Below, piece by piece: positions 34,100-43,196 of a stretch of 64,000 bases of DNA. The stretch's first letter is position 1; each line of letters opens with the position of its first letter. The DNA is taken from NCBI GenBank assembly GCA_049520515.1, contig JBEKPS010000002.1:124001-188000 (forward strand), given 5' to 3'. The notes under the pieces are model-generated. The model searched no databases, was not told where the DNA came from, and saw nothing but the letters and a program-made list of their open reading frames with translations. Source of the stretch: JAFAMS01 sp049520515. Its GTDB lineage: Bacteria > Vulcanimicrobiota > Vulcanimicrobiia > Vulcanimicrobiales > Vulcanimicrobiaceae. The translations under genes were made by a program, and so were the position numbers.

Positions 34100-35442
34100 C
34101 CCATCTCGTAGGGATCGGCGGAATCGGAATGAGTGCAATTGCGCGATTGCTGCTCGCACGTGGTGAGAAGGTCACGGGCTCCGACGTCAAGGGAACGCCG
34201 CTGATCCAAAAGCTTCGCAACGAAGGCGCGTTCATCAACATCGGTCACCGTGCCGAGAACGTCAAAGGCGCGACGCGCATGGTCGTGAGTTCCGCGATCG
34301 ACAAGACGAATCCGGAATATCTGCGTGCAGCCGAGCTTGGGATTCCGGTTACGACGCGCGGACAGATGCTGGCCGAATTGACGAACGGGAAGAAAACGAT
34401 CGCCGTCGCGGGTACGCACGGCAAGACGACGACGACCGCGATGATCGCGAAAGTCTTGACGTACGGCGGCCTCGATCCGACGGTCGCGATCGGCGGCGAG
34501 CCAATCGATTCGGGGATGAACGCTCGCTTCGGAAAAGGTGAATGGTTCGTCACCGAAAGCGACGAGTCCGATGGTTCGTTTCTGTATTTGAACCCGACTG
34601 TCGCCGTCGTGACGAACATCGAGAACGACCACATTCGCTTCGAGAGCGAATGGCAAGCGATGCTCGGGACCTTCAAACGTTTCGTCGCCAAGGCCCCAAG
34701 CGACGGTTTGCTCGTCGCGGGCGTCGACAATCAGTACGCCGACGAGATCGCGCGCAGCCAAAACACCGTCCCGCTTATCGCCTACGGTATTAACGCCTGG
34801 CAGGCTGATCTGCACGCGACGGTCGAGACGTACGAAGACTTCGGAACGCGTACCACGATCTCGCTGCGCGGAACGACGCTTGGCACGTTACGATTGCGCG
34901 TGCCCGGCGAGATCAACGTGCAAAATGCGTTGGCCGCGATTGCAATCGGCATGCATTTAGGAATGTCGTTTCAAGCGGTTGCTGACGCGCTCGATGAATT
35001 TCAAGGTGTGCGCAGGCGCTTCGAGTTCTTGTTGCGGGAGAAAGATCTCAGCGTCGTCGACGACTACGCGCATCATCCGACCGCCGTGCGCGAGACGATC
35101 AAAACGGCGCGGCGGTATCACAAGGGTCCTCTTATCGTTGCGTTCGAGCCGCATCGCTACTCGCGCACACGCTATCTGGCGCGCGACTTCGCCGACGCGT
35201 TGGCTGGAGCGGATCACGTCATTCTCGCACCGATCTATGCTGCGTCGGAACCTCCCATCGACGGCGTGAGCTCACGCTCGATCGGCGAGCCGCTGGCGGC
35301 GCGCGGAACCGACGTGACGTACGTCAAGGATGTCAAAGCGCTGCCGGAAGCGCTGAAGATCACTGCACCCGCGGGTTCGCTCGTCCTGATGTTGGGCGCC
35401 GGCGCGATTACGGAGAGCGCGCAGAAGTTCGCAGCGCGGTGA
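34096..35442 (+). CDS. murC: UDP-MurNAc:L-alanine ligase MurC
   Basis: 448 residues from GTG 34096, four-base overlap with murG. HLVGIGGIGMSAIARLL, ATP-binding VAGTHGKTTTTAMI and ESDESDGSFL are MurC-specific, and DDYAHHPTAVRETIK and FEPHRYSRT follow in the C-terminal domain. It adds the first amino acid of the stem peptide. Confidence 0.95.
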   Translation: MTHLVGIGGIGMSAIARLLLARGEKVTGSDVKGTPLIQKLRNEGAFINIGHRAENVKGATRMVVSSAIDKTNPEYLRAAELGIPVTTRGQMLAELTNGKKTIAVAGTHGKTTTTAMIAKVLTYGGLDPTVAIGGEPIDSGMNARFGKGEWFVTESDESDGSFLYLNPTVAVVTNIENDHIRFESEWQAMLGTFKRFVAKAPSDGLLVAGVDNQYADEIARSQNTVPLIAYGINAWQADLHATVETYEDFGTRTTISLRGTTLGTLRLRVPGEINVQNALAAIAIGMHLGMSFQAVADALDEFQGVRRRFEFLLREKDLSVVDDYAHHPTAVRETIKTARRYHKGPLIVAFEPHRYSRTRYLARDFADALAGADHVILAPIYAASEPPIDGVSSRSIGEPLAARGTDVTYVKDVKALPEALKITAPAGSLVLMLGAGAITESAQKFAAR

Positions 35443-36371
35443 GCCGCATCGGCGAGCGCGAGCGCAAAGAGCTCGCGGATCGCTTCGGGGACCGCGTCCG
35501 GTTCGATGAACCCCTGGCGCCGTTCACGTCCTGGAAAATCGGCGGCCCGGCCGACGCGCTCGTCTCAATCGAATCGACGGGCGAGGTCGCGTTCGTCTTG
35601 CGCCTGTGCGTGCGCCGCGGCATCGCCTGGTTCGTGCTGGGCAGCGGGTCGAATCTGCTCGTCGGTGACGGCGGTATTCGCGGAATCGTCCTGCGGCTGG
35701 GCGGCGAGTACGCAGCATTGACCGTCGATGTCTCGTCGGAACCCGGGACCGTGCTCGTCCGGGCCGGAGCCGCCGCGTCGCTCTCCCTCTTGACCGCGCA
35801 GGCGGCATCCGCCGGTGCACGTGGGATCGGTTCCCTCGCGGGCGTTCCTGGGAGCGTCGGCGGGGCGCTGCGGATGAACGCGGGGACCGATCGCGAGATG
35901 GGCGACTTTGTCCGCGACGTATGGATTCAAACGCCCTCGAAACCTGACGCGCACGCCGTGACGCCGCAGTACTATTATCGCCGTACGTCGCTGGCGCGCG
36001 ACGCCATCGTCACGCACGTCACGCTCGCATTCGAACGCGCCGAGCCTGTCGACGTGCGCACCGAGATGCAGCGGCGGCTGGTGCGCCGCAAAGAAACACA
36101 ACCGCTCCAATTTCCGAACGCCGGCTCCTGTTTTCGCAACCCGGAAGGCAACCACGCGGGGCGCTTGATCGAGGAGGCCGGAGCTAAGGGGTGGCGAGTC
36201 GGGGGAGCCGAAGTGTCCCGCCTGCACGCGAATTTCATCGTCAACGTCGATGGTGCGACGGCCCAAGACGTCACGACGCTTCTCGCGCGCGTGCGGCGTG
36301 CGGTGCACGAACGTTTCGCCGTCGATCTCGAATTGGAAGTGCACTTGGTAGGCGAGTTCATATGCCCGTAA
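35439..36371 (+). CDS. murB: UDP-N-acetylenolpyruvoylglucosamine reductase MurB
   Basis: 310 residues from GTG 35439 (GTGA overlap). FTSWKIGGPADAL, LGSGSNLLVGDGGI, GIGSLAGVPGSVGGALRMNA and NAGSCFRNPEG are the FAD-binding and substrate motifs of MurB. It reduces the enolpyruvyl group to give UDP-MurNAc using NADPH. The end overlaps ddl by ten bases. Confidence 0.95.
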   Translation: MSRIGERERKELADRFGDRVRFDEPLAPFTSWKIGGPADALVSIESTGEVAFVLRLCVRRGIAWFVLGSGSNLLVGDGGIRGIVLRLGGEYAALTVDVSSEPGTVLVRAGAAASLSLLTAQAASAGARGIGSLAGVPGSVGGALRMNAGTDREMGDFVRDVWIQTPSKPDAHAVTPQYYYRRTSLARDAIVTHVTLAFERAEPVDVRTEMQRRLVRRKETQPLQFPNAGSCFRNPEGNHAGRLIEEAGAKGWRVGGAEVSRLHANFIVNVDGATAQDVTTLLARVRRAVHERFAVDLELEVHLVGEFICP

Positions 36372-37321
36372 AGCGACCGAAGGTCGCCGTCGTTATGGGC
36401 GGTGCGAGTACCGAACGCGAGATCTCAATCGCGAGCGGCTCAAATGTTTTACGCGCACTCGACAAACTCGGTTATCCGGCGCGCTCGCTCGATTTCGACA
36501 AGAATTTCATCGAGAATCTTCGCGAGCTCGAACCCGACGTCGTCTTCAATGCACTGCACGGTCCGGGCGGCGAAGACGGTACGATTCAAGGGATTCTCGA
36601 TTGGCTCGGCTTGCCGTATACGGGCAGCGCAATTCTTGGTTGCGCCCTGGCGATGGACAAGCACGTTACAAAAAAGATTTTATCGGCCGAAGGCTTGCCG
36701 ACGCCGAATTGGGACACCTACGATCTCGGTGGAGGCGCGCTTCCACTCTTGCCCGGTTCGCTTGATTTGCCGCTTGTCGTCAAGCCGCGCAACGAAGGTT
36801 CGAGCACCGGCGTGACGCTCGTGAAAACGCACGAGCAGTGGACGCACGCGATGGTCGTCGCAAGCACGCGCACGCACAACGCGCAAGTGCTCGCCGAAGA
36901 GTATATCGCGGGGCGCGAATTTTCGTGCGGCGTTTTAGGCGACGAGGCGCTGCCCGTCGCTGAGGTCGTCTTTGGCGACGAGTTCCTCACCTACGACGCA
37001 AAATATTCGCCGGGCGGAAGCCGGCATTTGTGTCCCGCACCGATCGACGACGATCTGGCCGCACGGATACGAATGCTCGCGCTGACCGTCCACCGCCTGA
37101 TCGGACTGCGGGACTATTCGCGCACCGACTTCATCGTCTCCAAAGAGGGGCGGCCGTATATCCTCGAGGTCAACGCTCTCCCGGGGATGACCCAAAATAG
37201 CATCATTCCCGACGAGGCGCAGGTAGCCGGAATCTCGTACGAAGCGCTGGTCGACCGGTTGGTAGGGTACGCCCTGGGCCGCCGGCTGAAGGGCAAGGTC
37301 CCTCAAACCAACGTCGGGTAG
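36362..37321 (+). CDS. ddl: D-alanine--D-alanine ligase
   Basis: 319 residues from ATG 36362, chosen because it begins KRPKVAVVMGGASTEREIS, the usual Ddl start; longer frames lie within murB. ALHGPGGEDGTIQGILDWLG, LDLPLVVKPRNEGSSTG and ILEVNALPGMT are typical, with the ATP-grasp fold. It makes the dipeptide used by MurF. It is the last dcw gene here; ftsQ, ftsA and ftsZ do not follow. Confidence 0.94.
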   Translation: MPVKRPKVAVVMGGASTEREISIASGSNVLRALDKLGYPARSLDFDKNFIENLRELEPDVVFNALHGPGGEDGTIQGILDWLGLPYTGSAILGCALAMDKHVTKKILSAEGLPTPNWDTYDLGGGALPLLPGSLDLPLVVKPRNEGSSTGVTLVKTHEQWTHAMVVASTRTHNAQVLAEEYIAGREFSCGVLGDEALPVAEVVFGDEFLTYDAKYSPGGSRHLCPAPIDDDLAARIRMLALTVHRLIGLRDYSRTDFIVSKEGRPYILEVNALPGMTQNSIIPDEAQVAGISYEALVDRLVGYALGRRLKGKVPQTNVG

Positions 37322-37365
37322 AGGGTAGATGGAAAATGCCTCTAGATACGGAAAACCGCTAGGCT

Positions 37366-37950
37366 ATGGTTGAAGCACGGCGTGCTTCGGTCGAACGGAA
37401 CACGAAGGAGACCCAAATCACCCTCCGCCTGGACCTCGCGCCCGGGCCGATCGAGGTAGACACAGGGGTCAAGTTCTTCGACCATATGCTGACATCGCTG
37501 GCTACCCACGCCGGCCTTGGCTTGGTCGTGGTCGCTAAGGGCGACGGGATGGACCACCATCACCTGATCGAGGATGTTGGGATCGCACTCGGCCGTGCTC
37601 TCTACGAGGCCCTCGGCGACAAACGCGGGATCGCGCGTTTCGGTTCGATGATGATTCCGCTCGATGACGCGCTCGTCGCGGGGAGCGTTGATCTCTCCGG
37701 GCGTGCCTACCTTAATTTTGCCGTCAAGTTTACGGCCGAAGATCTCGGCGATATGAAAACCGAAATGGTTTCCGAGTTCTTCCGAGCCCTTACCGATAAT
37801 GGCCGCTTCAATCTCCACCTGGTGCAGATGAGCGGCCATGTTAATCATCATCTGTGTGAGGCTGCGTTTAAAGCCTTCGCCCGCTCGTTCGCGCAAGCCA
37901 AGACGATTACGGGTAGCGACATTCTTTCAACCAAAGGCGTTCTCGAGTAA
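37366..37950 (+). CDS. hisB: Imidazoleglycerol-phosphate dehydratase HisB
   Basis: 194 residues from ATG 37366. GVKFFDHMLTSLATHAGL and DHHHLIEDVGIALG, and later SGHVNHHLCEAAFKAFA, hold the manganese-binding histidines of the enzyme. It is the monofunctional form (no phosphatase domain) of the sixth or seventh histidine step. It stands 44 bases after ddl and 17 before gltA. Confidence 0.95.
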   Translation: MVEARRASVERNTKETQITLRLDLAPGPIEVDTGVKFFDHMLTSLATHAGLGLVVVAKGDGMDHHHLIEDVGIALGRALYEALGDKRGIARFGSMMIPLDDALVAGSVDLSGRAYLNFAVKFTAEDLGDMKTEMVSEFFRALTDNGRFNLHLVQMSGHVNHHLCEAAFKAFARSFAQAKTITGSDILSTKGVLE

Positions 37951-37967
37951 TACGGAAGGAGATCAAA

Positions 37968-39344
37968 GTGCCTGAGGAAACGCGAAAATTCAAGCTTGTT
38001 GACGAGCGAGGCAATTTGATCACCGATCTGCCCGTCTACAAGGGGACATACGGCAACGATGTCGTCGACGTGCGCAAGTTACTCGCCGATACCGGCTATT
38101 GCACGTTCGACCCGAGTTTTGGCAGCACGGCGAGCTGTCGCTCGACGATCACGTACATCGACGGCGATCAAGGGATATTGCTCTACCGCGGCTATCCGAT
38201 CGATCAGCTTGCAGAGAAGAGCACATATCTCGAAGTCTGCTATCTGCTGCTCTTCGGCGAGCTACCCACCAAGGTCGAGCTCGAGCACTTCCGTTGGGAG
38301 ATCAAGCATCATACGATGGTGCACGAGCAGCTGCTGCGCTTCTATGGCGGATTCCGTCGCGATGCGCATCCAATGGCGATTATGCTCGGCGTCGTGGGCG
38401 CGCTCTCAGCCTTCTATCCGGATAGCACTGACGTCTTCGATCCGCAGCACCGCATCATCTCGATCTATCGCCTGATCGCGAAGATGCCGACGATTGCGGC
38501 CGCGGCGCATAAGTACGCGCTTGGTCAGCCGATGGTCTATCCGCGCAACGATCTCACCTATCCGGCAAACTTCTTGCGCATGATGTTCTCGGTTCCGGCC
38601 GAGGAATATACGGTCAATCCGGTTTTCGCGAAGGCCGTTCGGGCGCTGTTGATTTTGCAAGCCGATCACGAGCAGAACGCCTCGACCTCGACGGTTCGCA
38701 CCGTCGGTTCGAGCCGCGCGAATCCATTCGCCTGCGTCGCAGCCGGCATCTCGTCACTTTGGGGACCGCTGCACGGCGGCGCCAACGAAGAAGTGATCAA
38801 GATGCTCGAGATCATCGGCGAGAAGAAGCGCATCCCCGATTTCATCAAGCGTGCGAAAGACAAAGACGATTCGTTCCGCTTGATGGGCTTCGGCCATCGC
38901 GTCTACAAGAGCTACGATCCGCGCGCAAAAGTCATGAAGCAGATTTGCGAAGAGGTGCTCAAGGAAATCGGGCACGAGCACGATCCGCTGCTCGAAATCG
39001 CGGTCGAGCTCGAGAAGATCGCGCTCAGCGACGAATATTTCGTCTCGCGCAAGCTCTACCCGAACGTCGATTTCTATTCGGGCATCGTGATGCGTGCGAT
39101 CGGAATTCCCGAGAACATGTTCACGGCCGTGTTCGCAGTCTCACGCACGGTCGGTTGGCTCGCGCAGTGGAAAGAGATGATCGAAGATCCGGATCAACGC
39201 ATCACGCGTCCTCGCCAGCTCTATTGCGGCCCGGAAAAGCGCGACTACGTTCCGGTCGACAAGCGAGCCACCGGAAGCGATGGCAGACCCATGACCAGCG
39301 GCAAACCGATGCCTTCCGAACCAACGGTCGTCGGCGGAACCTAA
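37968..39344 (+). CDS. gltA: Citrate synthase
   Basis: 458 residues from GTG 37968, with AAGGAG eight bases upstream. YIDGDQGILLYRGYPIDQLA near the start, SSLWGPLHGGANEEV with a catalytic His, GFGHRVYKSYDPRAKVM with the second His, and NVDFYSGIVMRAIGIP with the catalytic Asp are all present. It condenses oxaloacetate and acetyl-CoA. The Pro-rich C-terminal tail after about 430 is extra. Convergent overlap of four bases with the next gene. Confidence 0.95.
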   Translation: MPEETRKFKLVDERGNLITDLPVYKGTYGNDVVDVRKLLADTGYCTFDPSFGSTASCRSTITYIDGDQGILLYRGYPIDQLAEKSTYLEVCYLLLFGELPTKVELEHFRWEIKHHTMVHEQLLRFYGGFRRDAHPMAIMLGVVGALSAFYPDSTDVFDPQHRIISIYRLIAKMPTIAAAAHKYALGQPMVYPRNDLTYPANFLRMMFSVPAEEYTVNPVFAKAVRALLILQADHEQNASTSTVRTVGSSRANPFACVAAGISSLWGPLHGGANEEVIKMLEIIGEKKRIPDFIKRAKDKDDSFRLMGFGHRVYKSYDPRAKVMKQICEEVLKEIGHEHDPLLEIAVELEKIALSDEYFVSRKLYPNVDFYSGIVMRAIGIPENMFTAVFAVSRTVGWLAQWKEMIEDPDQRITRPRQLYCGPEKRDYVPVDKRATGSDGRPMTSGKPMPSEPTVVGGT

Positions 39345-39562
39345 GCCGCCAACATCTGCGGCTGGTCCCCAGTCGGCGTTCGCCTTTGCAAGCGCCGGCT
39401 GTTGAGATCGGTGGGCTCGTTGCTGAGTACGCCCGCGCGCCGGCCATAGGCAGCGATCGTTTCACGCCGATGGCCGGTCTCGGACTCGATGCTCCGCAAG
39501 CTTTTGCCTTCCCTGAGCAGTGCAAGAATGCGGTCGCGCTGCTGATCGGTCAACGTATTCAT
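39341..39562 (-). CDS. Small helix-turn-helix protein, possibly an IS21-type transposase remnant
   Basis: 73 residues from ATG 39562. TLTDQQRDRILALLREGKSL followed by RSIESETGHRRETIAAYGR is a resolvase/IstA-like helix-turn-helix as found at the N-terminus of IS21 transposases. No DDE domain follows, so it is either a relic or a small independent DNA-binding protein. It sits between gltA and clpP with no inverted repeats seen. Confidence 0.5.
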   Translation of the reverse strand: MNTLTDQQRDRILALLREGKSLRSIESETGHRRETIAAYGRRAGVLSNEPTDLNSRRLQRRTPTGDQPQMLAA

Positions 39563-39652
39563 GGGACGTGATTTCCACAGGCAGATGCGCCCAAGCCTCT
39601 GACGCGTGGCCGCTTTTGAGGCGCTAACGCTCGCACGCGAAGCCAAAGCCGC

Positions 39653-39658
39653 TATACT
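39653..39658 (+). promoter_or_regulatory. -10 box of a probably leaderless clpP transcript
   Basis: TATACT lies seven bases before ATG 39665, so transcription should begin at or next to the start codon. No clear -35 box or Shine-Dalgarno sequence is visible. Confidence 0.45.
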
Positions 39659-39664
39659 CGCGGC

Positions 39665-40294
39665 ATGACTTTGGTACCGATGGTCGTCGAGCAAACAGCG
39701 CGCGGGGAACGTGCTTACGACATCTATTCGCGACTCTTGAAAGAGCGGATCGTGTTCGTCACCGGACAGATCGACGATGGCATGGCCAATCTCGTTATCG
39801 CACAGCTGCTCTTTCTCGAACGTGAAGATCCTGACCGTGATATCGACATGTACATCAACAGCCCCGGCGGGAGCGTAAGTGCCGGGCTAGCAATGTATGA
39901 CACGATGCAACTTGTTAAGCCGGCAATCGCGACGATTTGCGCCGGATTCGCAGCTTCGGCCGCGTCGGTATTGCTGACCGGAGGCACCAAAGGCAAACGG
40001 ATGGCGCTTCCCTACAGCAAAATCCTCATTCACCAACCATCGATCGGGCAAATCGGCGGTCAAGCCACGGATATCGAAATCCATGCACGCGAATTAATCC
40101 AGACGCGCAAGATCATCGCCGAGATTTACGAGAGGACGACGCACAAAGCTGCGGACGAGATCCTCCGTGATCTCGAACGCGATTTCTACATGAGCGCGGA
40201 CGAAGCGCGCACGTACGGAATCATCGATGAAGTGCTCAATGCCTCAGCGCGTAGCGGCCTCAGCCAAGCGGACGCGACCCCAGCTTCACGTTGA
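39665..40294 (+). CDS. clpP: ATP-dependent Clp protease proteolytic subunit ClpP
   Basis: 209 residues. Catalytic Ser98 lies in GFAASAASVLL (the usual form is GQAASM), the His is in LIHQPSIGQIGGQATDIEI, and the Asp in LERDFYMSADEA. NSPGGSVSAGLAMYDTM is also typical. The subunit forms tetradecamers fed by ClpX or ClpA/C, neither of which is in this window. Its end overlaps the convergent htrA gene by 35 bases. Confidence 0.94.
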   Translation: MTLVPMVVEQTARGERAYDIYSRLLKERIVFVTGQIDDGMANLVIAQLLFLEREDPDRDIDMYINSPGGSVSAGLAMYDTMQLVKPAIATICAGFAASAASVLLTGGTKGKRMALPYSKILIHQPSIGQIGGQATDIEIHARELIQTRKIIAEIYERTTHKAADEILRDLERDFYMSADEARTYGIIDEVLNASARSGLSQADATPASR

Positions 40295-41375
40295 CGGTTT
40301 GGGTTTTGCCCTTGCGCCAAATGCGGAGCTTCGCAATTTCGCCGGGCTTCAGTCCGCCCACGATCTTGATAACTTGCGGTGGACCTGAGACGTTATGGCC
40401 GTTCACGGCTTGAATGACGTCGCCGGTGCGTAAGCCTGCGCTTGCGGCCGGTGAGTCGGAGATTGCGCCGAGAACGACTGCGCCGCTGCCCTTGTAGTGC
40501 AGGGCCTTGCGGACCTGATTGTCGATTCCAATCAGCTGCACGCCGAGAAATCCATTCGGTGCGGTGTTGATGACGCCGGGATGCGCTTGGATCGACGCAA
40601 CGCTCGTCTTGATGACGCTCGCGGGAACTGCGAAACCAATTCCTTGCGCGGGCGCCGCGACGGACTGATTAATGGCGATGACGCGAGCGTCAAGGTCGAT
40701 CAGCGGGCCGCCGGAGTTACCGGGATTGATGGGCGCCGAGGTCTGCAGCAAATTGCGGAACGTGCGCGCCACGCCGTCTTCGCCTTCGATTTGCTCATCG
40801 CGGCCGAATGCCGACGCGACGCCGACGGTGACTGTCTGCGATAGTTCAAGCGGTTCACCGATCGCGATCGTCCACTCGCCTTTTTGTACGGTCGCGGAAT
40901 CTCCGAGCTCGAGGGGCGGCGGCAACTTCGCATAGTTATCGACCTTGACGAGCGCGATGTCGTCGTTGTAGTCCTCGCCGAAAATCTTGGCGGGAATCTT
41001 GTCGCCGTTTTGAAACACGACGGTGATCTTTTGCGCGCCGTGCACGACGTGATCGTCGGTGAGAATCAAGCCGTCTTTGTCGTAGACGAATCCCGAGCCG
41101 GACGCGACTTCATGAAACGGCACGACGCGTTCACCACTGGGCGCACCGAAGAGCAAACCGAGCGGATTGGTCGGCGCGATACGCGTGCCGTTCGCCGTGA
41201 CGTTGAGCGCGACGACAGACGGTTCGGTGTGCTTAACTGCGTCGATAATCCGCTGCTGATCGTCCAGATTGTCGGCAAGCACGCGGTGCGGCGCAAGATT
41301 GAGGGTGGCGACCGTTCCGGAAACACCCCCGATAACGCCGGCCAGGACCGCGACCAGAACGATGTTGGGTTTCAT
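40260..41375 (-). CDS. HtrA/DegP-type serine protease with PDZ domain
   Basis: 371 residues. An N-terminal hydrophobic stretch (about 5-25) acts as signal or membrane anchor. The trypsin-like domain has His in LILTDDHVVHG, Asp in NDDIALVKV and Ser in INPGNSGGPLID, so the triad is intact. A C-terminal PDZ domain starts near GFLGVQLIGID and contains SAGLRTGDVIQAVNG. Such proteins cope with misfolded proteins outside the cytoplasm. One PDZ domain is the DegS/HtrA2-like layout. Confidence 0.92.
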   Translation of the reverse strand: MKPNIVLVAVLAGVIGGVSGTVATLNLAPHRVLADNLDDQQRIIDAVKHTEPSVVALNVTANGTRIAPTNPLGLLFGAPSGERVVPFHEVASGSGFVYDKDGLILTDDHVVHGAQKITVVFQNGDKIPAKIFGEDYNDDIALVKVDNYAKLPPPLELGDSATVQKGEWTIAIGEPLELSQTVTVGVASAFGRDEQIEGEDGVARTFRNLLQTSAPINPGNSGGPLIDLDARVIAINQSVAAPAQGIGFAVPASVIKTSVASIQAHPGVINTAPNGFLGVQLIGIDNQVRKALHYKGSGAVVLGAISDSPAASAGLRTGDVIQAVNGHNVSGPPQVIKIVGGLKPGEIAKLRIWRKGKTQTVNVKLGSRPLG

Positions 41376-41389
41376 GTCATGCTCTCTTC

Positions 41390-42526
41390 CTACTTACCTA
41401 TGTACCGTACACGATAGACTGCGCCGGCGAAATCGTCTGCCACATAGAGATCACCATCTTTGCCGACCGCGATGCCGGTCGGCCGGCCAAAACGCTCGCT
41501 GTCGGCATTTTGGAATCCGCCCACGAACTCGCGCCACTGGTGATTTGGATCGTCCCACGCAACCGGGATCGCCGGCTCGTCCCCACGCATCGCCACGAAC
41601 ACGACGCGGGGCGCGCGAAGTGGACGATGCCACGAGCCGTGGACACCGATGAAGATGCCGTCGCGATATTGGGCTGGAAACGGGTGTGCGCCACTCACCG
41701 CTTGCGGATAGATCGCCATACCGATCGGCGTGACGTAGGCGGGAAGTACGACACGCGCGACGGTCATCGAACGGCAATCGTGGCTTCCGTCGGAACGGTG
41801 GTCTTCGAAGCATCCGGGCCAACCGTAATTCGGGACGCCGGCATGTAGCGTGAACGGATCGAGGATCTCATAGGGATGTCCATCCGGAAGAAAATCTTGT
41901 CCGGCCGCGCCAAACCAAACACTTGGGGTGTTGGGGTTCGGTGCAAGTGCGATCGCGTTGCGAATGTGAACGGCGACGGGATGCATTCCTTTGCCGTCCG
42001 GCTGCATTGCCTGGATCGTCGCGCGCGTGGTGTCGAGCTCGGTGTCACAGGCGTCGCACGACGAGCCAACGCTGGCGTACAACGTATTCTTCGAGAAGGC
42101 GACCGTCGTGGTGACATGATCGGACGAACGTCCGCTCGTGCGGACCGTCGCGATCTTGCGCGGCTCGGCCGCAGCCTTTTCGTCACCGTCTTTATAAGGA
42201 ATGCTCCATACGCCAAACTGGGTTCCGACATATAAGGTATTCGGTCCGAACGCGACGCCTGCAGCCGGGCGATCTTGGAACGACACAAAGACTTGCGGAG
42301 CCGACGGCGTCGTGTCGGGATGCGTGATGATATACACTTCGCTGCCGGACGTGCCCACGAAAAGATCCCCGTTCGGCGCGACAGCCAGCTCGCGTGCGAC
42401 GGGAACGGTTGCGATACGCGTGATCGTGAAGCCGGCCGGAACCGTAAACGTCGGCGCAGCTGATGCCACGGTGGCCGCGACCGCGAGCATAACGATCAAA
42501 CTGAAGATCCCGCAAAGACGTAACAC
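41390..42526 (-). CDS. Secreted glucose/sorbosone dehydrogenase-type beta-propeller protein
   Basis: 378 residues with a signal peptide (about 1-23, ending ATVASAA). FTVPAGFTITRIATVPVARE opens a six-bladed propeller; further marks are NAIALAPNPNTPSVWFGAAG, the C-terminal GSWHRPLRAPRVVFV and GVAVGKDGDLYVADDFAGAV. The family includes PQQ-dependent sugar dehydrogenases and L-sorbosone dehydrogenases. Substrate and cofactor cannot be read from the sequence. It lies 14 bases upstream of htrA on the same strand, so both may be exported under one promoter. Confidence 0.8.
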   Translation of the reverse strand: MLRLCGIFSLIVMLAVAATVASAAPTFTVPAGFTITRIATVPVARELAVAPNGDLFVGTSGSEVYIITHPDTTPSAPQVFVSFQDRPAAGVAFGPNTLYVGTQFGVWSIPYKDGDEKAAAEPRKIATVRTSGRSSDHVTTTVAFSKNTLYASVGSSCDACDTELDTTRATIQAMQPDGKGMHPVAVHIRNAIALAPNPNTPSVWFGAAGQDFLPDGHPYEILDPFTLHAGVPNYGWPGCFEDHRSDGSHDCRSMTVARVVLPAYVTPIGMAIYPQAVSGAHPFPAQYRDGIFIGVHGSWHRPLRAPRVVFVAMRGDEPAIPVAWDDPNHQWREFVGGFQNADSERFGRPTGIAVGKDGDLYVADDFAGAVYRVRYIGK

Positions 42527-42584
42527 CGTGTTCTTCCTCGTTCCCTAAGCAGGGGTCGGACAAGCCTCCGGCTCAGAGCGATAT

Positions 42585-43196
42585 GTGCTTGCAGTCGTCG
42601 ACTACGGTGGCGGAAATCTGGGATCGCTCGTTTCGGCGTTGCGACGAAGGAACGCGCCCTTCGAAGTAACGGGTGACCCCGCGCGGCTACACGACGCCGA
42701 CGCGGCTATCCTTCCGGGCGATGGCGCATTCGAAGCCACAATGCGCGATCTTCGCGCGCGGGGCTTAGACACGGCGCTGCAGCAGTTCATCGGCGAAGGC
42801 CGTCCGTTCTTCGGTATCTGCATCGGAATGCAAGTGCTCTACGAGCGCAGCTTGGAATACGGCGACCACGCCGGTCTCGGTGTCTTTGCCGGGACGATCA
42901 AGCGCCTCGAGGATGCGCCGCGTGTACCGCACATGGGCTGGGACGAGCTTGAAATCTTAGGAAATCATCCGATTCTGAGCGGCATTTCGAGCGGTGACTT
43001 TGTGTATTTCCTACACTCGTATTGTGCGCCGGTCGGCTCCGAAACCGTGGCAGCATGCACATATGGCGAACGGTTTTCGGCGATCGTCGCGCGTGAAAAC
43101 GTCGTCGGCACGCAGTTTCATCCGGAGAAGAGTCAGCACGTCGGTGGCCGTCTTTTGGATAATTTTCTTACGCGATATCTCGCAGCGTCACGCTGA
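42585..43196 (+). CDS. hisH: Imidazole glycerol phosphate synthase, glutaminase subunit HisH
   Basis: 203 residues from GTG 42585. AVVDYGGGNLGSLVSALRR, ILPGDGAFEATM, the catalytic Cys in FFGICIGMQVLYE and the His/Glu in GTQFHPEKSQ are those of a class I glutamine amidotransferase of the HisH type. It supplies ammonia to HisF, which is not in this window. Convergent overlap of 29 bases with the protease gene. Confidence 0.94.
   Translation: MLAVVDYGGGNLGSLVSALRRRNAPFEVTGDPARLHDADAAILPGDGAFEATMRDLRARGLDTALQQFIGEGRPFFGICIGMQVLYERSLEYGDHAGLGVFAGTIKRLEDAPRVPHMGWDELEILGNHPILSGISSGDFVYFLHSYCAPVGSETVAACTYGERFSAIVARENVVGTQFHPEKSQHVGGRLLDNFLTRYLAASR

Noticed and set aside
32780..34159. Long minus-strand frame opposite murG
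   Set aside because: It mirrors murG and the ends of ftsW and murC, has no recognisable domain, and the plus-strand genes are certain.
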